Source: Bradyrhizobium sp. PSBB068
GTDB lineage: Bacteria; Pseudomonadota; Alphaproteobacteria; Rhizobiales; Xanthobacteraceae
Reading direction: 5' to 3'
Assembly: GCA_016839165.1 (NCBI GenBank)
Contig: CP069300.1
Location: forward strand, 1,426,001 to 1,490,000
DNA length: 64,000 bases
In this document: positions 17,039 to 25,685 of the stretch, one piece after another
How the letters are laid out: every line of letters starts with the position of its first letter
How positions within the stretch are numbered: position 1 is the first letter of the stretch
Position numbers and translations under genes: made by a program
Notes under the pieces: generated by a model
Databases searched by the model: none
What the model saw: only the letters and a program-made list of their open reading frames with translations
Told to the model about the DNA's origin: nothing

Positions 17039-18228
17039 ACGTCATGACCTCGGACCCGCGCCAGCTCGCTGAGACCGAATTCCATTTCCCGGAGCCGCCC
17101 AATCTGCCCGAGGAGCTGCGCATGCTGCGCGAGCAGGTCCGCCGCTTCGTCGAGAAGGAAGTGGTACCGCATGCCGAGGCGTGGGAGCGCGACGGCAAGA
17201 TTCCGCGCGAGATCTATCGCCGCATGGGCGCGCTCGGCTTCCTCGGCATGCGCCATGCGGCCGAGTATGGCGGCACCGACATGGGGCCGCTGGCCTCGAT
17301 GGTGTTCGCCGAGGAGCTCGGACGCTCGAGCTTCGGCGGCTTCACCTCGTCGATCCTCGTGCACACCGACATGTCGGCGGTGCATATCTCCCTGCGCGGC
17401 ACGCCGGAGCAGAAGCAGAACTACCTGCCCGCGATCATCCGCGGCGAGACGGTCTGTTCGATCGCGGTGACCGAGCCCGACGCGGGCTCGGATGTCGCCG
17501 GCCTCAAGACGCGCGCGCGGCGCGACGGCGATCATTGGGTGATCAACGGCGCCAAGATGTTCATCACCAACGCGGTCTATGGCGACATCCTGATCGTCGC
17601 CGCGCGCACCGACCCGCACGCCAAGGGCAGTCGCGGCATTTCGCTGTTCATCGTGGAGCGCGACACGCCGGGCATCACGGCGACCAAGCTCGACAAGCAT
17701 GGCTGGCTTTGCTCGGACACCGCCGAGCTCGGCTTCCAGGACGTCCGCGTGCCGGCGGGGAATCTGCTCGGCGAGGAGAACAAGGGTTTCTACGGCATCA
17801 TGGAGACGTTCCAGAACGAGCGCATCTGCATCGGCGGCATCTGCGCCGGCGAGTCGGCCAAGGCGATCGAGCTGACGACCAATTATGTGAAGACGCGGCA
17901 GGCATTCGGCGGCCCGCTGTGGAACCAGCAGGGTGTGCGGATGAAGCTCGCCCAGCTCGCCGCGAAGGCGGCCGCTGCGCGGGCGCTGGCCTATCAGGCC
18001 GCCGAACTCGCGGCGGCCGGGAAGGAATGTCTGCGCGAAGTGTCGATGGTGAAGGCGCTGTCGCCCGAGGTGCTGCACGAGGTCGTGCACGGTTGCCTGC
18101 AACTGCATGGCGGCTCAGGCTTCATGCGCGGCACCGCGATCGAGCGCATGGTGCGCGACGCCCGCGTGCTGACGATCGGCGGCGGCGCCACCGAGGTGAT
18201 GCTGGAGGAAGTCGCCAAGCGGATGTGA
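17035..18228 (+). CDS. Acyl-CoA dehydrogenase
   Basis: A 397-residue flavoenzyme that introduces a 2,3 double bond into an acyl-CoA. Family signatures are CSIAVTEPDAGSDVAGLKT and the Arg-rich RQAFGGPLWNQQGVRMKLA near the C-terminal helical domain. The C-terminal segment reads RDARVLTIGGGATEVMLEEV, so the usual YEGT catalytic glutamate position is Gly; the base may lie elsewhere, as in the long-chain and isovaleryl branches. Last gene of the plus-strand operon. It converges with the minus-strand operon, leaving 4 nt between stops. Confidence 0.9.
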   Translation: MNVMTSDPRQLAETEFHFPEPPNLPEELRMLREQVRRFVEKEVVPHAEAWERDGKIPREIYRRMGALGFLGMRHAAEYGGTDMGPLASMVFAEELGRSSFGGFTSSILVHTDMSAVHISLRGTPEQKQNYLPAIIRGETVCSIAVTEPDAGSDVAGLKTRARRDGDHWVINGAKMFITNAVYGDILIVAARTDPHAKGSRGISLFIVERDTPGITATKLDKHGWLCSDTAELGFQDVRVPAGNLLGEENKGFYGIMETFQNERICIGGICAGESAKAIELTTNYVKTRQAFGGPLWNQQGVRMKLAQLAAKAAAARALAYQAAELAAAGKECLREVSMVKALSPEVLHEVVHGCLQLHGGSGFMRGTAIERMVRDARVLTIGGGATEVMLEEVAKRM

Positions 18229-18232
18229 GGGC

Positions 18233-18985
18233 TTATCGCTGCGGCGCTGACGGCTTGCCCTGGCCGACCGCCTGCGCGGCGATCCCCGGTTTCAGCCGCC
18301 AGTCCTCGCCGAAATCCGCCAGCGGATGGAAGAACAGCGGCTCGGTGGTCTCGAGCTGGCGCAGGCGCTCGGCATAGTCGTCGAGATAGCGCTGCCGCGT
18401 GGCTTCGTCGACGAAGTTCACGGAATACGACACGAAGGGCGGCAGCACCTTGCAGCCGGCATAGGCCAGCATGCCGTTCTGGATCGGCCACAGCACCACG
18501 TCGAGCGCGCCGACCAGCCCGTCGGGCGCGCACATGCCGGGATAGGCGGCGGTCGAGGTCACGACCATCGCCCGGCGCCCCGCGAGGCCGCCGGTGTCAT
18601 AGCGGCGGCCGCTGCCATAGACCGCGCCGTTGACGAACACGCGGTCGATCCAGCCCTTCATGATGGCGGGGACGGAGAACCACCACAGCGGAAACTGCAG
18701 GATCAGCAGGTCGCACCACAACAGCTTCTCGATCTCGACCGTGATGTCGCTGCTGAGCGTGCCCTGTTGCAAATTGTACTTCTGCTCGCGGTCATATTGC
18801 AGCCGGTCGGGAAACCGCCGCTCGCCGAAGTCATCTGATGTCGCCACCGGATTGAAGCCCATGGCGTAGAGATCCGAGATCCTGACCGCATGTCCGAGCG
18901 CGGTGAGCTCCGCCACCGACCGCGCCAGCAGCGCGGTGTTGAACGATCGCGTCTCCTGATGGGCAAAGACGATCAGGACCTTCAT
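18233..18985 (-). CDS. NAD(P)H dehydrogenase (quinone)-type flavodoxin-fold protein
   Basis: A 250-residue Flavodoxin_2 family protein. It begins with the FMN/FAD-binding strand and loop MKVLIVFAHQETRSFNTAL. The conserved LLILQFPLWWFSVPAIMKGW segment (seen in NQO1, KefF and MdaB) is at about residue 95, followed by DRVFVNGAVYG. It would transfer two electrons from NAD(P)H to a quinone or other acceptor, perhaps protecting against quinones from ring oxidation. Last gene of the minus-strand operon, 5 nt after the binding-protein stop. Confidence 0.85.
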   Translation of the reverse strand: MKVLIVFAHQETRSFNTALLARSVAELTALGHAVRISDLYAMGFNPVATSDDFGERRFPDRLQYDREQKYNLQQGTLSSDITVEIEKLLWCDLLILQFPLWWFSVPAIMKGWIDRVFVNGAVYGSGRRYDTGGLAGRRAMVVTSTAAYPGMCAPDGLVGALDVVLWPIQNGMLAYAGCKVLPPFVSYSVNFVDEATRQRYLDDYAERLRQLETTEPLFFHPLADFGEDWRLKPGIAAQAVGQGKPSAPQR

Positions 18986-18990
18986 CGCTC

Positions 18991-20151
18991 TCAGTCCACC
19001 GGCTTGAAGCTGAGCGTGGCCGTGTCGGCCTGCATGATCTGCAGCTTCTGGTTGGAGAATCGGACGCCTGGGCCGAAGCTGATCGGCGCCATCACTCCGG
19101 TCTCGACATTCCTGGTCTTCTCCAGCTCGGAGATGGTGCAGGCCCAGGTCGGCTGCTTGCCGCAGCGCTCGATCGCCGCGATCAACACTTTGGCCGCGGC
19201 GTAGCCGGTCATGGTGTAGCGGTTGATGCCCTTGAATTCGGCTTCCGACACCAGGGGCTTGGCCTTTTCCAGGAACGCCTTGCCGGCTGGCCCTGCGAAC
19301 GGCTCGACATAGTCGACCGCATAGATGCCGTCGCCGGCCGGGCCCATCAGCTTCAGCACCGGCTCGATCCGGCCGGGCCAGAAGATGCCGGTCACCGGCT
19401 TGATGCCGAGCTTCTCGATCTCCTTCATCATCGCGATGTTCTCGGCGATGATGCCGCCGGCCAGGAACACCTCGGCGCCGGAATCCTTGAGCTGCAGCAT
19501 GTCGGACGAGAAGTCCTGCTGGCCCTTCTTGTAGTTGCCGCTGTAGACGACGTTCAGCTTCTTGGCCTTGACCACGCTATCGAAGCCGTCACGAACCGTG
19601 ATGCCGTAATCGTCGTCCTGGGTGATCAGGCCCCATTTCTTGCCCGGGTTCTTGTCGGCCAGGAAGTTGACGAGGTGGACGATGCCCTCCTCGTAGGATT
19701 GTCCGATCACGAACACGTTCTTGCGCGGCGGCTCCCACAGGTGCTTGACCGGCGCGACGTCGATCACGGTCGGGATGCCCGACTTTTCCAGCACCGGCAT
19801 CACGGCGATCGACTGGCCCGAGCCGGAGATGCCGATCATGGCGAAGACCTTGTCGACGTCGATCACCTTCTTGACGCCCTGGATGGTGCGCGCTGTCACG
19901 TAGCCGTCGTCCTCCAGCACATATTTGATCTTGCGGCCGTTGATGCCGCCGGCGGCATTGGCCTCCGCGATCGCGATTCTGTGGCCGAGCGAGGCCGCGA
20001 CGCCGAGCAGCGCCGGCGGGCCGGTCAACGGTTCGACGTCGCCGATCAGGATCTCGGTGTCGATGATGCCGGGATCGGCGGCACGAGCAGGGCCGATAGC
20101 AAGACAGGAAGCTGAAAGCAGCAGCGACGCTGCTGCCAGATGTTTGATCAT
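18991..20151 (-). CDS. Branched-chain-amino-acid-type ABC substrate-binding protein (LivK-like)
   Basis: A 386-residue periplasmic binding protein with a signal peptide (LLLSASCLAIGPARAAD). The Peripla_BP_6 start is present: ILIGDVEPLTGPPALLGVAA, then GINGRKIKYVLEDDGY, and ISGSGQSIAVMPVLEKSGIP. A strong GGAGGAG ribosome site precedes the ATG. In Bradyrhizobium and Rhodopseudomonas many members of this family bind aromatic acids rather than amino acids. The surrounding ring-oxidation genes point the same way. Its permeases and ATPases are in the same operon. Confidence 0.88.
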   Translation of the reverse strand: MIKHLAAASLLLSASCLAIGPARAADPGIIDTEILIGDVEPLTGPPALLGVAASLGHRIAIAEANAAGGINGRKIKYVLEDDGYVTARTIQGVKKVIDVDKVFAMIGISGSGQSIAVMPVLEKSGIPTVIDVAPVKHLWEPPRKNVFVIGQSYEEGIVHLVNFLADKNPGKKWGLITQDDDYGITVRDGFDSVVKAKKLNVVYSGNYKKGQQDFSSDMLQLKDSGAEVFLAGGIIAENIAMMKEIEKLGIKPVTGIFWPGRIEPVLKLMGPAGDGIYAVDYVEPFAGPAGKAFLEKAKPLVSEAEFKGINRYTMTGYAAAKVLIAAIERCGKQPTWACTISELEKTRNVETGVMAPISFGPGVRFSNQKLQIMQADTATLSFKPVD

Positions 20152-20184
20152 CGTCTCCTCCTCATGGTGTTGTGTCTTTTCTTG

Positions 20185-21234
20185 TCAGTAGCGCAGCGGC
20201 CAGTGCACCCAGGCTCGCTTGATGTCGTGCCAGGCGCCGACCAGCCCCCTCGGTTGGAAGCGCAGGAACAGGATGATGACAAGGCCGTAGAGCATGCTCT
20301 TCAGTTCTTGCGCCCCGGTCGTGAACGTCGCGTCCATCTGTGCGCTGAACAGGCTGAAGACGAGCCTGGTCGCCTCCGGCAGCAGCACGATCAGGACAGT
20401 GCCGAGCACCGCGCCGAGCGCCGAGCCGAGCCCGCCGACGATCAGGATCGCCAGCGCCTCGATCGAGAGCAGGAACGGAAAGCCCTCGACGCTGACGAAG
20501 GACAGATAGATGCCGTAGAGCGCGCCGGCGATGCCGGTGATGAAGGCAGAGGTGACGAAGGCGAACAGCTTGTAGGCGTGCAGATTGATGCCCATGACGC
20601 GGGCCGCGGTGTCGTTGTCCCTGATCGCGACGAAGGCGCGGCCGACCCGGCTGCGGCGGATGTTGAGGGTGGCAAAGAGAGTCAGCGCCGCGATGGCAAG
20701 GCAGAGATAGGTGAAGGCGGCATCGCTGTCGAAGCTGATGCCGAAGATCTCGGGCCGCTGCAACTGGATGCCGCGGGCGCCGTTGGTGAGCCAGCGCATC
20801 TCCAGGATCACGGTGTTGATGATGAAGGAAAAGGCGAGCGTGGTGATGGCGAGATAGAGCCCCTTCAGCCGCAGCGACGGCGCGCCGACGATCAGGCTCG
20901 CCAGCGCCGGCACCACGCCGGCGCCGAGGAAGCCGACCGGCGGCGGCATCTGATATTTCGACACCAGCACCGCGTAGGCATAAGCACCAGTGACGAGGAA
21001 GCCGACATGGCCGAGCGAGATCAGGCCGGTGTAGCCGGTCAGAATGTTGAGCCCGAGCGCGCCGGTCACCGTGATCAGGATGATCATCAGGAACGACAGC
21101 GCATAGGAGTTCAACAGGAAGGGCGCCGCGATCAGCGCCAGCAGCAGCACGGCCGACCACAGCCAAACCGGCGGGGAATCGATCAGCGCGACCAGCTCGC
21201 TATGGGTCTGTTTGTAATCGCCGGTCCGCATCAC
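20185..21234 (-). CDS. Branched-chain-type ABC transporter permease (LivM-like)
   Basis: A 349-residue inner-membrane permease. Many hydrophobic spans follow a short N-terminal cytoplasmic tail. The conserved LivM segment LNILTGYTGLISLGHVGF is at about residue 60, and the EAA-like loop RAFVAIRDNDTAARVMGI at about 215. It pairs with the LivH-like permease whose gene overlaps its start by 4 nt, and feeds the LivG/LivF-type ATPases encoded upstream in the operon. Confidence 0.9.
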   Translation of the reverse strand: MMRTGDYKQTHSELVALIDSPPVWLWSAVLLLALIAAPFLLNSYALSFLMIILITVTGALGLNILTGYTGLISLGHVGFLVTGAYAYAVLVSKYQMPPPVGFLGAGVVPALASLIVGAPSLRLKGLYLAITTLAFSFIINTVILEMRWLTNGARGIQLQRPEIFGISFDSDAAFTYLCLAIAALTLFATLNIRRSRVGRAFVAIRDNDTAARVMGINLHAYKLFAFVTSAFITGIAGALYGIYLSFVSVEGFPFLLSIEALAILIVGGLGSALGAVLGTVLIVLLPEATRLVFSLFSAQMDATFTTGAQELKSMLYGLVIILFLRFQPRGLVGAWHDIKRAWVHWPLRY

Positions 21235-22103
21235 ACCCTCTCGATATCGCGTTCGCCGAAGATGCCGAACGGGCGGATCATCAGCACCACGATGATCATG
21301 GCAAAGCCCGCGACTTCCTTCATCCCGGAGCCGAGATAGCCGCCGGCCAGGTTTTCGGTGATGCCGATCAGGAGACCGCCGATGCCGGAGCCGAGCACCG
21401 CATCGAGGCCGCCCAGGATCGTCGCCGGAAACGCCTTCAGCCCGAGCTGGAACATGGCCGGCGACAGATCGTAGGACAGTGCGAAGAACACGCCGCCGAT
21501 GCCGGCGATCATGGAAGACGCGGCCCAGGCCAGCGCATGGACCTTCGTCGCGCTGATGCCCATCAACAGCGCGGTGCGGTCGTCGGCCGCGACCGCGCGC
21601 ATCGCGACGCCGACCTTGCTGTATCGGAAGAACGCCCAGATCGTGGCGAGCAGCAGCAGCAGCGCGGCGATCACGGCAATCTGGCCGGTGCGCACGCCGA
21701 TGCCGCCGAGATGGACGATGCCGCGGCCCATGCCGAGTTCGAGGCCGTGCGGGTAGGCATCCCAGATGAAGTTGATCGCCGAGCGCAGGATCACTGCGAG
21801 CCCGATCGTGACCATTACCGTCGCGAACACCGGCTCGCCCAGCATCGGCCGCATCACCAGCCGCTCGATGACGAGGCCGAGCACGACGGCCGCCAGGATC
21901 GCGCCGATTGCGACGACGAACACGTTGCCGCTGACCGTGGTCGAAATCGTCCAGGCGATATAGGCGGTGATCATGGTCATCTCGCCCTGCGCGAAATTGA
22001 CCAGGCCGGTCGACTTGTAGATCACCGCAAAGCCCATCGCGATCAGGCCGTAGATCGCGCCGATCGCAAGTCCCGAGATCAAGAGTTGGATGAGATACTG
22101 CAT
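21231..22103 (-). CDS. Branched-chain-type ABC transporter permease (LivH-like)
   Basis: A 290-residue inner-membrane permease of the LivH type. The start is QYLIQLLISGLAIGAIYGL, the conserved STGLVNFAQGEM segment is at about residue 31, and the coupling loop VAMRAVAADDRTALLMGI at about 190. It forms the translocation pore with the LivM-like partner. It lies directly after the acyl-CoA ligase stop (no gap) and overlaps livM by 4 nt, so all are cotranscribed. Confidence 0.9.
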   Translation of the reverse strand: MQYLIQLLISGLAIGAIYGLIAMGFAVIYKSTGLVNFAQGEMTMITAYIAWTISTTVSGNVFVVAIGAILAAVVLGLVIERLVMRPMLGEPVFATVMVTIGLAVILRSAINFIWDAYPHGLELGMGRGIVHLGGIGVRTGQIAVIAALLLLLATIWAFFRYSKVGVAMRAVAADDRTALLMGISATKVHALAWAASSMIAGIGGVFFALSYDLSPAMFQLGLKAFPATILGGLDAVLGSGIGGLLIGITENLAGGYLGSGMKEVAGFAMIIVVLMIRPFGIFGERDIERV

Positions 22104-24041
22104 TCAGCCCTCCGACTGATAGATGATCGCGAGCTCGCGGGCGAATTTCTTCTCGATCATGGCGCGGCGTACCTTCTGCGTCGCGGTCAGCTCGCCGTCG
22201 TCGTGGTCGAGCTCCTTCTCGATGATGGCAAAGCGCCTGATGTTCTCGACTCGGGCAAACCGCTTGTTGGTCTCGCCCACGATCCGTTCGACCAGCTCGT
22301 GCACGTCAGGCAGCTGCGACAGCGACTTGTAGTTGGTGTAGGCCAGCGCGCGGTCGCGGGCCCAGCGTCCGACATTGTCGTAGTCGACCTGGATGATGGC
22401 GCCGAGATACTTCTTGGCCTCGCCCACCACGATCGCTTCCTTGATGAACTCGGAATCCTTCAGCGCGTTCTCGATCTCCGATGGCGCGATGTTCTTGCCG
22501 CCGGCGGTGATGATGATCGCCTTCTTGCGGTCGACCACGGCGATCTCGCCGTTGTCGAGGATGTCGATGATGTCGCCGGTGCGCAGCCAGCCATCGCTCT
22601 CCAGCGAAGCTGTTGAGGCTTTCTCGTCGAGGAAATAGCCTTTGAAGACGCCGGGGTTGCGCAGCAGGATCTCGCCGTCGGCGTCGCACTTCCATTCCGT
22701 CTGGGGTAACGGCACGCCGCAGCCACCGATCCGGTGATGGCTTTCGGTCTGGATGAAGGCGACGCCACCGCTCTCGGTCAGGCCGTAACCCTGCGAAACC
22801 GGACGGCCGATGATGTCGAAGAAGCGCAACGTCTCCGGCGAGATCGAGGCGCCGGCACAGAGCCGATGCCGGCTGTAGGCGAAGCCGAGATGACGCTGCA
22901 AATTGCGGAACATCAGCATATAGAGCAGGCCGAACGCCGCGCGATCGAGCAAGTTGGCCTTGCCGGCCTGCCGTCGGTCGGACAGCGTGCGGCCCCAGGC
23001 GAGACACGCTCTTGTAAAGCCCTGCCGCAGCCTGCCGCTTTCGCCGAGGCGGAACAGAAAGCCCTGCTGAAGCTTCTCGTAGATTCTCGGTACGCCGACG
23101 AAGAAGGTCGGCGCGATCTCGCGGATGTTGATCGCGACCGTGTCGATCGATTCGGCAAAGGACACGGTGCCGCCGAGCACCAGATGCGTCACCGTGCCGT
23201 AGCAGCGCTCGGCGACGTGGCACAGCGGCAGATAGCTCACCGCCTCGAACGGCTTGTCGGCGATCCCGACGGTTTTGGCGTATGCAAAGGCGGCGTAGAC
23301 GAGGTTCCGATGGGTCAGCATCGCGCCCTTGGGCGGACCCGTCGTGCCCGACGTGTAGACGAGGATGCAGACATCGTCGGGCGTGCCCTGGCTGATCAGC
23401 CGGTCGAGCGTGGCATCGGCGTCCGGGTTCTGCTGCCCATAGGCCTTGCCGCGCTCACATAGGGCCTCGAACGACATCAGCTCCGATTGGCGGTAGTGCC
23501 GCAGCCCCTTCATGTCGATGCAGACGATGGCCTCGAGATCCGGCAGGCCGCCATTGTTGGCCATCGCGTCGAGCACCTTGTCGGTCTGCTCCTGGTCGCC
23601 GGTGACGACCATGCGGGCACCCGAATGCTTGACGATGTATTGCAGCTCGACCCAGGGATTGGTCGGATAGATGCCGACCGCGACCGCGCCGATCATCTGG
23701 GTGCCGAGATCGGCATAAAACCACTCCGGCGTGTTCTCGCCGGCGATGGCGATGCGATCGCCGGGTTTGACGCCGAGCGAGAGCAGGCCTAGCGCGACCG
23801 CGCGCGCCGTTTCGTAATAGTGCCGCCAAGAATACGGATTCCAGATGCCGTAATCCTTCTCGCGCAGCGCCAGCGCATCGCCATGCATGGCGGCGCGCTG
23901 GCGCAGCAATTGCGGGATGGTGATGGCGGCGCCCTCGAGCGCCGCCTGAAACGTATCGGCGCTCGCCACCGGTGCGCTGCGCGCGGCGCCGGCCTGCAAC
24001 GGCGGATGAACGGTGCGAAAACTGTCCAGCGTCGACATCAC
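22104..24041 (-). CDS. AMP-dependent acyl-CoA synthetase, long-chain (FadD15-like)
   Basis: A 645-residue ANL-superfamily ligase that adenylates a carboxylic acid and transfers it to CoA. The P-loop is VYTSGTTGPPKGAM (about residue 220), followed by GYGLTESGG and, near the C-terminus, DRKKAIIITAGGKNIAP. It belongs to the long FAA1/FadD15 group. It sits inside the transporter operon between the ATPase and permease genes (4-nt overlap with livG, abutting livH), which suggests that import and CoA activation of the same acid are coupled. Confidence 0.9.
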   Translation of the reverse strand: MMSTLDSFRTVHPPLQAGAARSAPVASADTFQAALEGAAITIPQLLRQRAAMHGDALALREKDYGIWNPYSWRHYYETARAVALGLLSLGVKPGDRIAIAGENTPEWFYADLGTQMIGAVAVGIYPTNPWVELQYIVKHSGARMVVTGDQEQTDKVLDAMANNGGLPDLEAIVCIDMKGLRHYRQSELMSFEALCERGKAYGQQNPDADATLDRLISQGTPDDVCILVYTSGTTGPPKGAMLTHRNLVYAAFAYAKTVGIADKPFEAVSYLPLCHVAERCYGTVTHLVLGGTVSFAESIDTVAINIREIAPTFFVGVPRIYEKLQQGFLFRLGESGRLRQGFTRACLAWGRTLSDRRQAGKANLLDRAAFGLLYMLMFRNLQRHLGFAYSRHRLCAGASISPETLRFFDIIGRPVSQGYGLTESGGVAFIQTESHHRIGGCGVPLPQTEWKCDADGEILLRNPGVFKGYFLDEKASTASLESDGWLRTGDIIDILDNGEIAVVDRKKAIIITAGGKNIAPSEIENALKDSEFIKEAIVVGEAKKYLGAIIQVDYDNVGRWARDRALAYTNYKSLSQLPDVHELVERIVGETNKRFARVENIRRFAIIEKELDHDDGELTATQKVRRAMIEKKFARELAIIYQSEG

Positions 24042-24838
24042 GCGCCCACCTTCATCGCCTCGGCGCGCTGGCCGCCGAGATAGGCCTCCGCGACCGCGGG
24101 ATCGCGCCTGATCTCGTCGGGCGTGCCCTCGGCGATCTTGCGTCCGAAATTGAGCACATGGATGCGGTCGGAGATGTCCATCACGATGCGCATCTCATGT
24201 TCGATCATCACGACGGTGATGCCGAGCTCGTCGCGGATGTCGAGCACGAAGCGCGCGATGTCCTCGGTCTCCTCCTGGTTCATGCCGGAAACCATCTCGT
24301 CGAGCAGCAGCAATTTCGGTTCGCAGGCGAGCGCACGGGCGAGCTCGACGCGCTTCTGTTGTCCGTAGGACAGCGTGCCGACCACGGCATCCCTGATGTG
24401 CTCGATTTCGAGGAATTCGATAATGTGCTCGACCCGCTGCCGGGCCGCGATCTCTTCCTTGCGGGTGCGGCCGAAGAACACCACGGCATCGAGCACGGTC
24501 GAACGCAGATGGGTGTGCCGGCCGGTCAGGATGTTCTCGACCACGGTGCCGTGCTTGAACAGCGCCAGGTTCTGGAAGGTGCGGCCGATGCCGACGGCGG
24601 CGAATTTCCAGGGTGAAATGGTCGCAAGGTCGATGCCGTCGAAGCTGATGCGGCCGCCGCTCGGCCGCAGCACGCCGGAGATCATGTTGAACAGCGTGGT
24701 CTTGCCGGCGCCGTTCGGGCCGATCACGCTGCAGATCTCGCCGCTGCTCACCTTCAGACTGACATCGGCGACGGCCTGCAGGCCGCCGAAGCGTTTTGAA
24801 AGATTCTCGATCGCGAGCAGCGCAGTCATGACAGCCAC
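24038..24838 (-). CDS. ABC transporter ATP-binding protein (LivG-like)
   Basis: A 266-residue ATPase. Walker A is GPNGAGKTTLFNMISG, the signature LSYGQQKRVELARAL and Walker B LLLLDEMVSGMN. The C-terminal end AVAEAYLGGQ is typical of LivG. The start may be the second Met (24829), giving MTALLAIENLSKRFGG; both overlap the livF end. It energises the Liv-type importer with its LivF-like partner. Confidence 0.9.
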   Translation of the reverse strand: MAVMTALLAIENLSKRFGGLQAVADVSLKVSSGEICSVIGPNGAGKTTLFNMISGVLRPSGGRISFDGIDLATISPWKFAAVGIGRTFQNLALFKHGTVVENILTGRHTHLRSTVLDAVVFFGRTRKEEIAARQRVEHIIEFLEIEHIRDAVVGTLSYGQQKRVELARALACEPKLLLLDEMVSGMNQEETEDIARFVLDIRDELGITVVMIEHEMRIVMDISDRIHVLNFGRKIAEGTPDEIRRDPAVAEAYLGGQRAEAMKVGA

Positions 24839-25680
24839 CGCTTGCGGCGCTTGTAGTGCTTGACGTCGCGCAGGCTCTTGCGCCCCGTCGAGGAGACGCC
24901 GAGATAGAACTCCTGCACGTCCTCGTTGGCCGTCAGCTTGCTTGCGGTGCCGTCGAGCACGACGCGACCGGTTTCCAGGATGTAGCCGTAGTCGGCGATA
25001 TCGAGCGCGCGCTGCGCATTCTGCTCGACCAGCAGCACGGTCATCTTCAGCTCGTCGCGCAGCCGGGCGATCACCTCATAGATGCGGTCGATGATCAGCG
25101 GCGCGAGGCCGAGCGACGGCTCGTCGAGCGCCAGTAGCACCGGATCGGTCATCAGCGCGCGGCCGATCGCGAGCATCTGCTGCTCGCCGCCGGACATGTA
25201 GCCGGCGATCTGGTCGCGTCGCTCATACAGGCGTGGAAACAGCGCGAACACCTTGTCGCGGCGCTCGCGCGCCTCCGCGCCGGTCCTGGTGTAGCCGCCC
25301 ATCAGCAGATTCTCGTCGATGGTCAAGGCGGCAAATACGCGGCGGCCCTCTGGCACCTGCACGATGCCGCGGCGGACCAGCTCGTCCGGCGCGAGGCGAT
25401 GCACCTCGTCATTGCGGAAACGGATGCTGCCGTTCTCGACCACGCCTTCCTCGGTGTAGAGGATGCCGGACATCGCCTTCAGCAAAGTCGACTTGCCGGC
25501 GCCGTTGGAGCCGAGCAGAGCGACGATGTTCCCGTTGGGCACCGCGATCGAAACGTCGCGGATCGCCTCGATCGCGTTGTCGTAGACGATGCGGATGTTG
25601 CGGAATTCGAGCAGCGCATCCGGCACGGTTGCCGCGAGCGGCGCTGCTGATGGCGTCGGATCCGGGATGGTCATGGGCAT
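24826..25680 (-). CDS. ABC transporter ATP-binding protein (LivF-like)
   Basis: A 284-residue ATPase from the ATG at 25680. Walker A is GSNGAGKSTLLKAMSG, the signature YMSGGEQQMLAIGRAL and Walker B LLALDEPSLGLAP; this is the LivF pattern. The protein carries ~30 extra N-terminal residues rich in Pro/Ala before the ATPase fold. It lies 5 nt after the FAD oxidoreductase gene and overlaps livG by 13 nt. Confidence 0.9.
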   Translation of the reverse strand: MPMTIPDPTPSAAPLAATVPDALLEFRNIRIVYDNAIEAIRDVSIAVPNGNIVALLGSNGAGKSTLLKAMSGILYTEEGVVENGSIRFRNDEVHRLAPDELVRRGIVQVPEGRRVFAALTIDENLLMGGYTRTGAEARERRDKVFALFPRLYERRDQIAGYMSGGEQQMLAIGRALMTDPVLLALDEPSLGLAPLIIDRIYEVIARLRDELKMTVLLVEQNAQRALDIADYGYILETGRVVLDGTASKLTANEDVQEFYLGVSSTGRKSLRDVKHYKRRKRWLS

Positions 25681-25685
25681 CGCGC

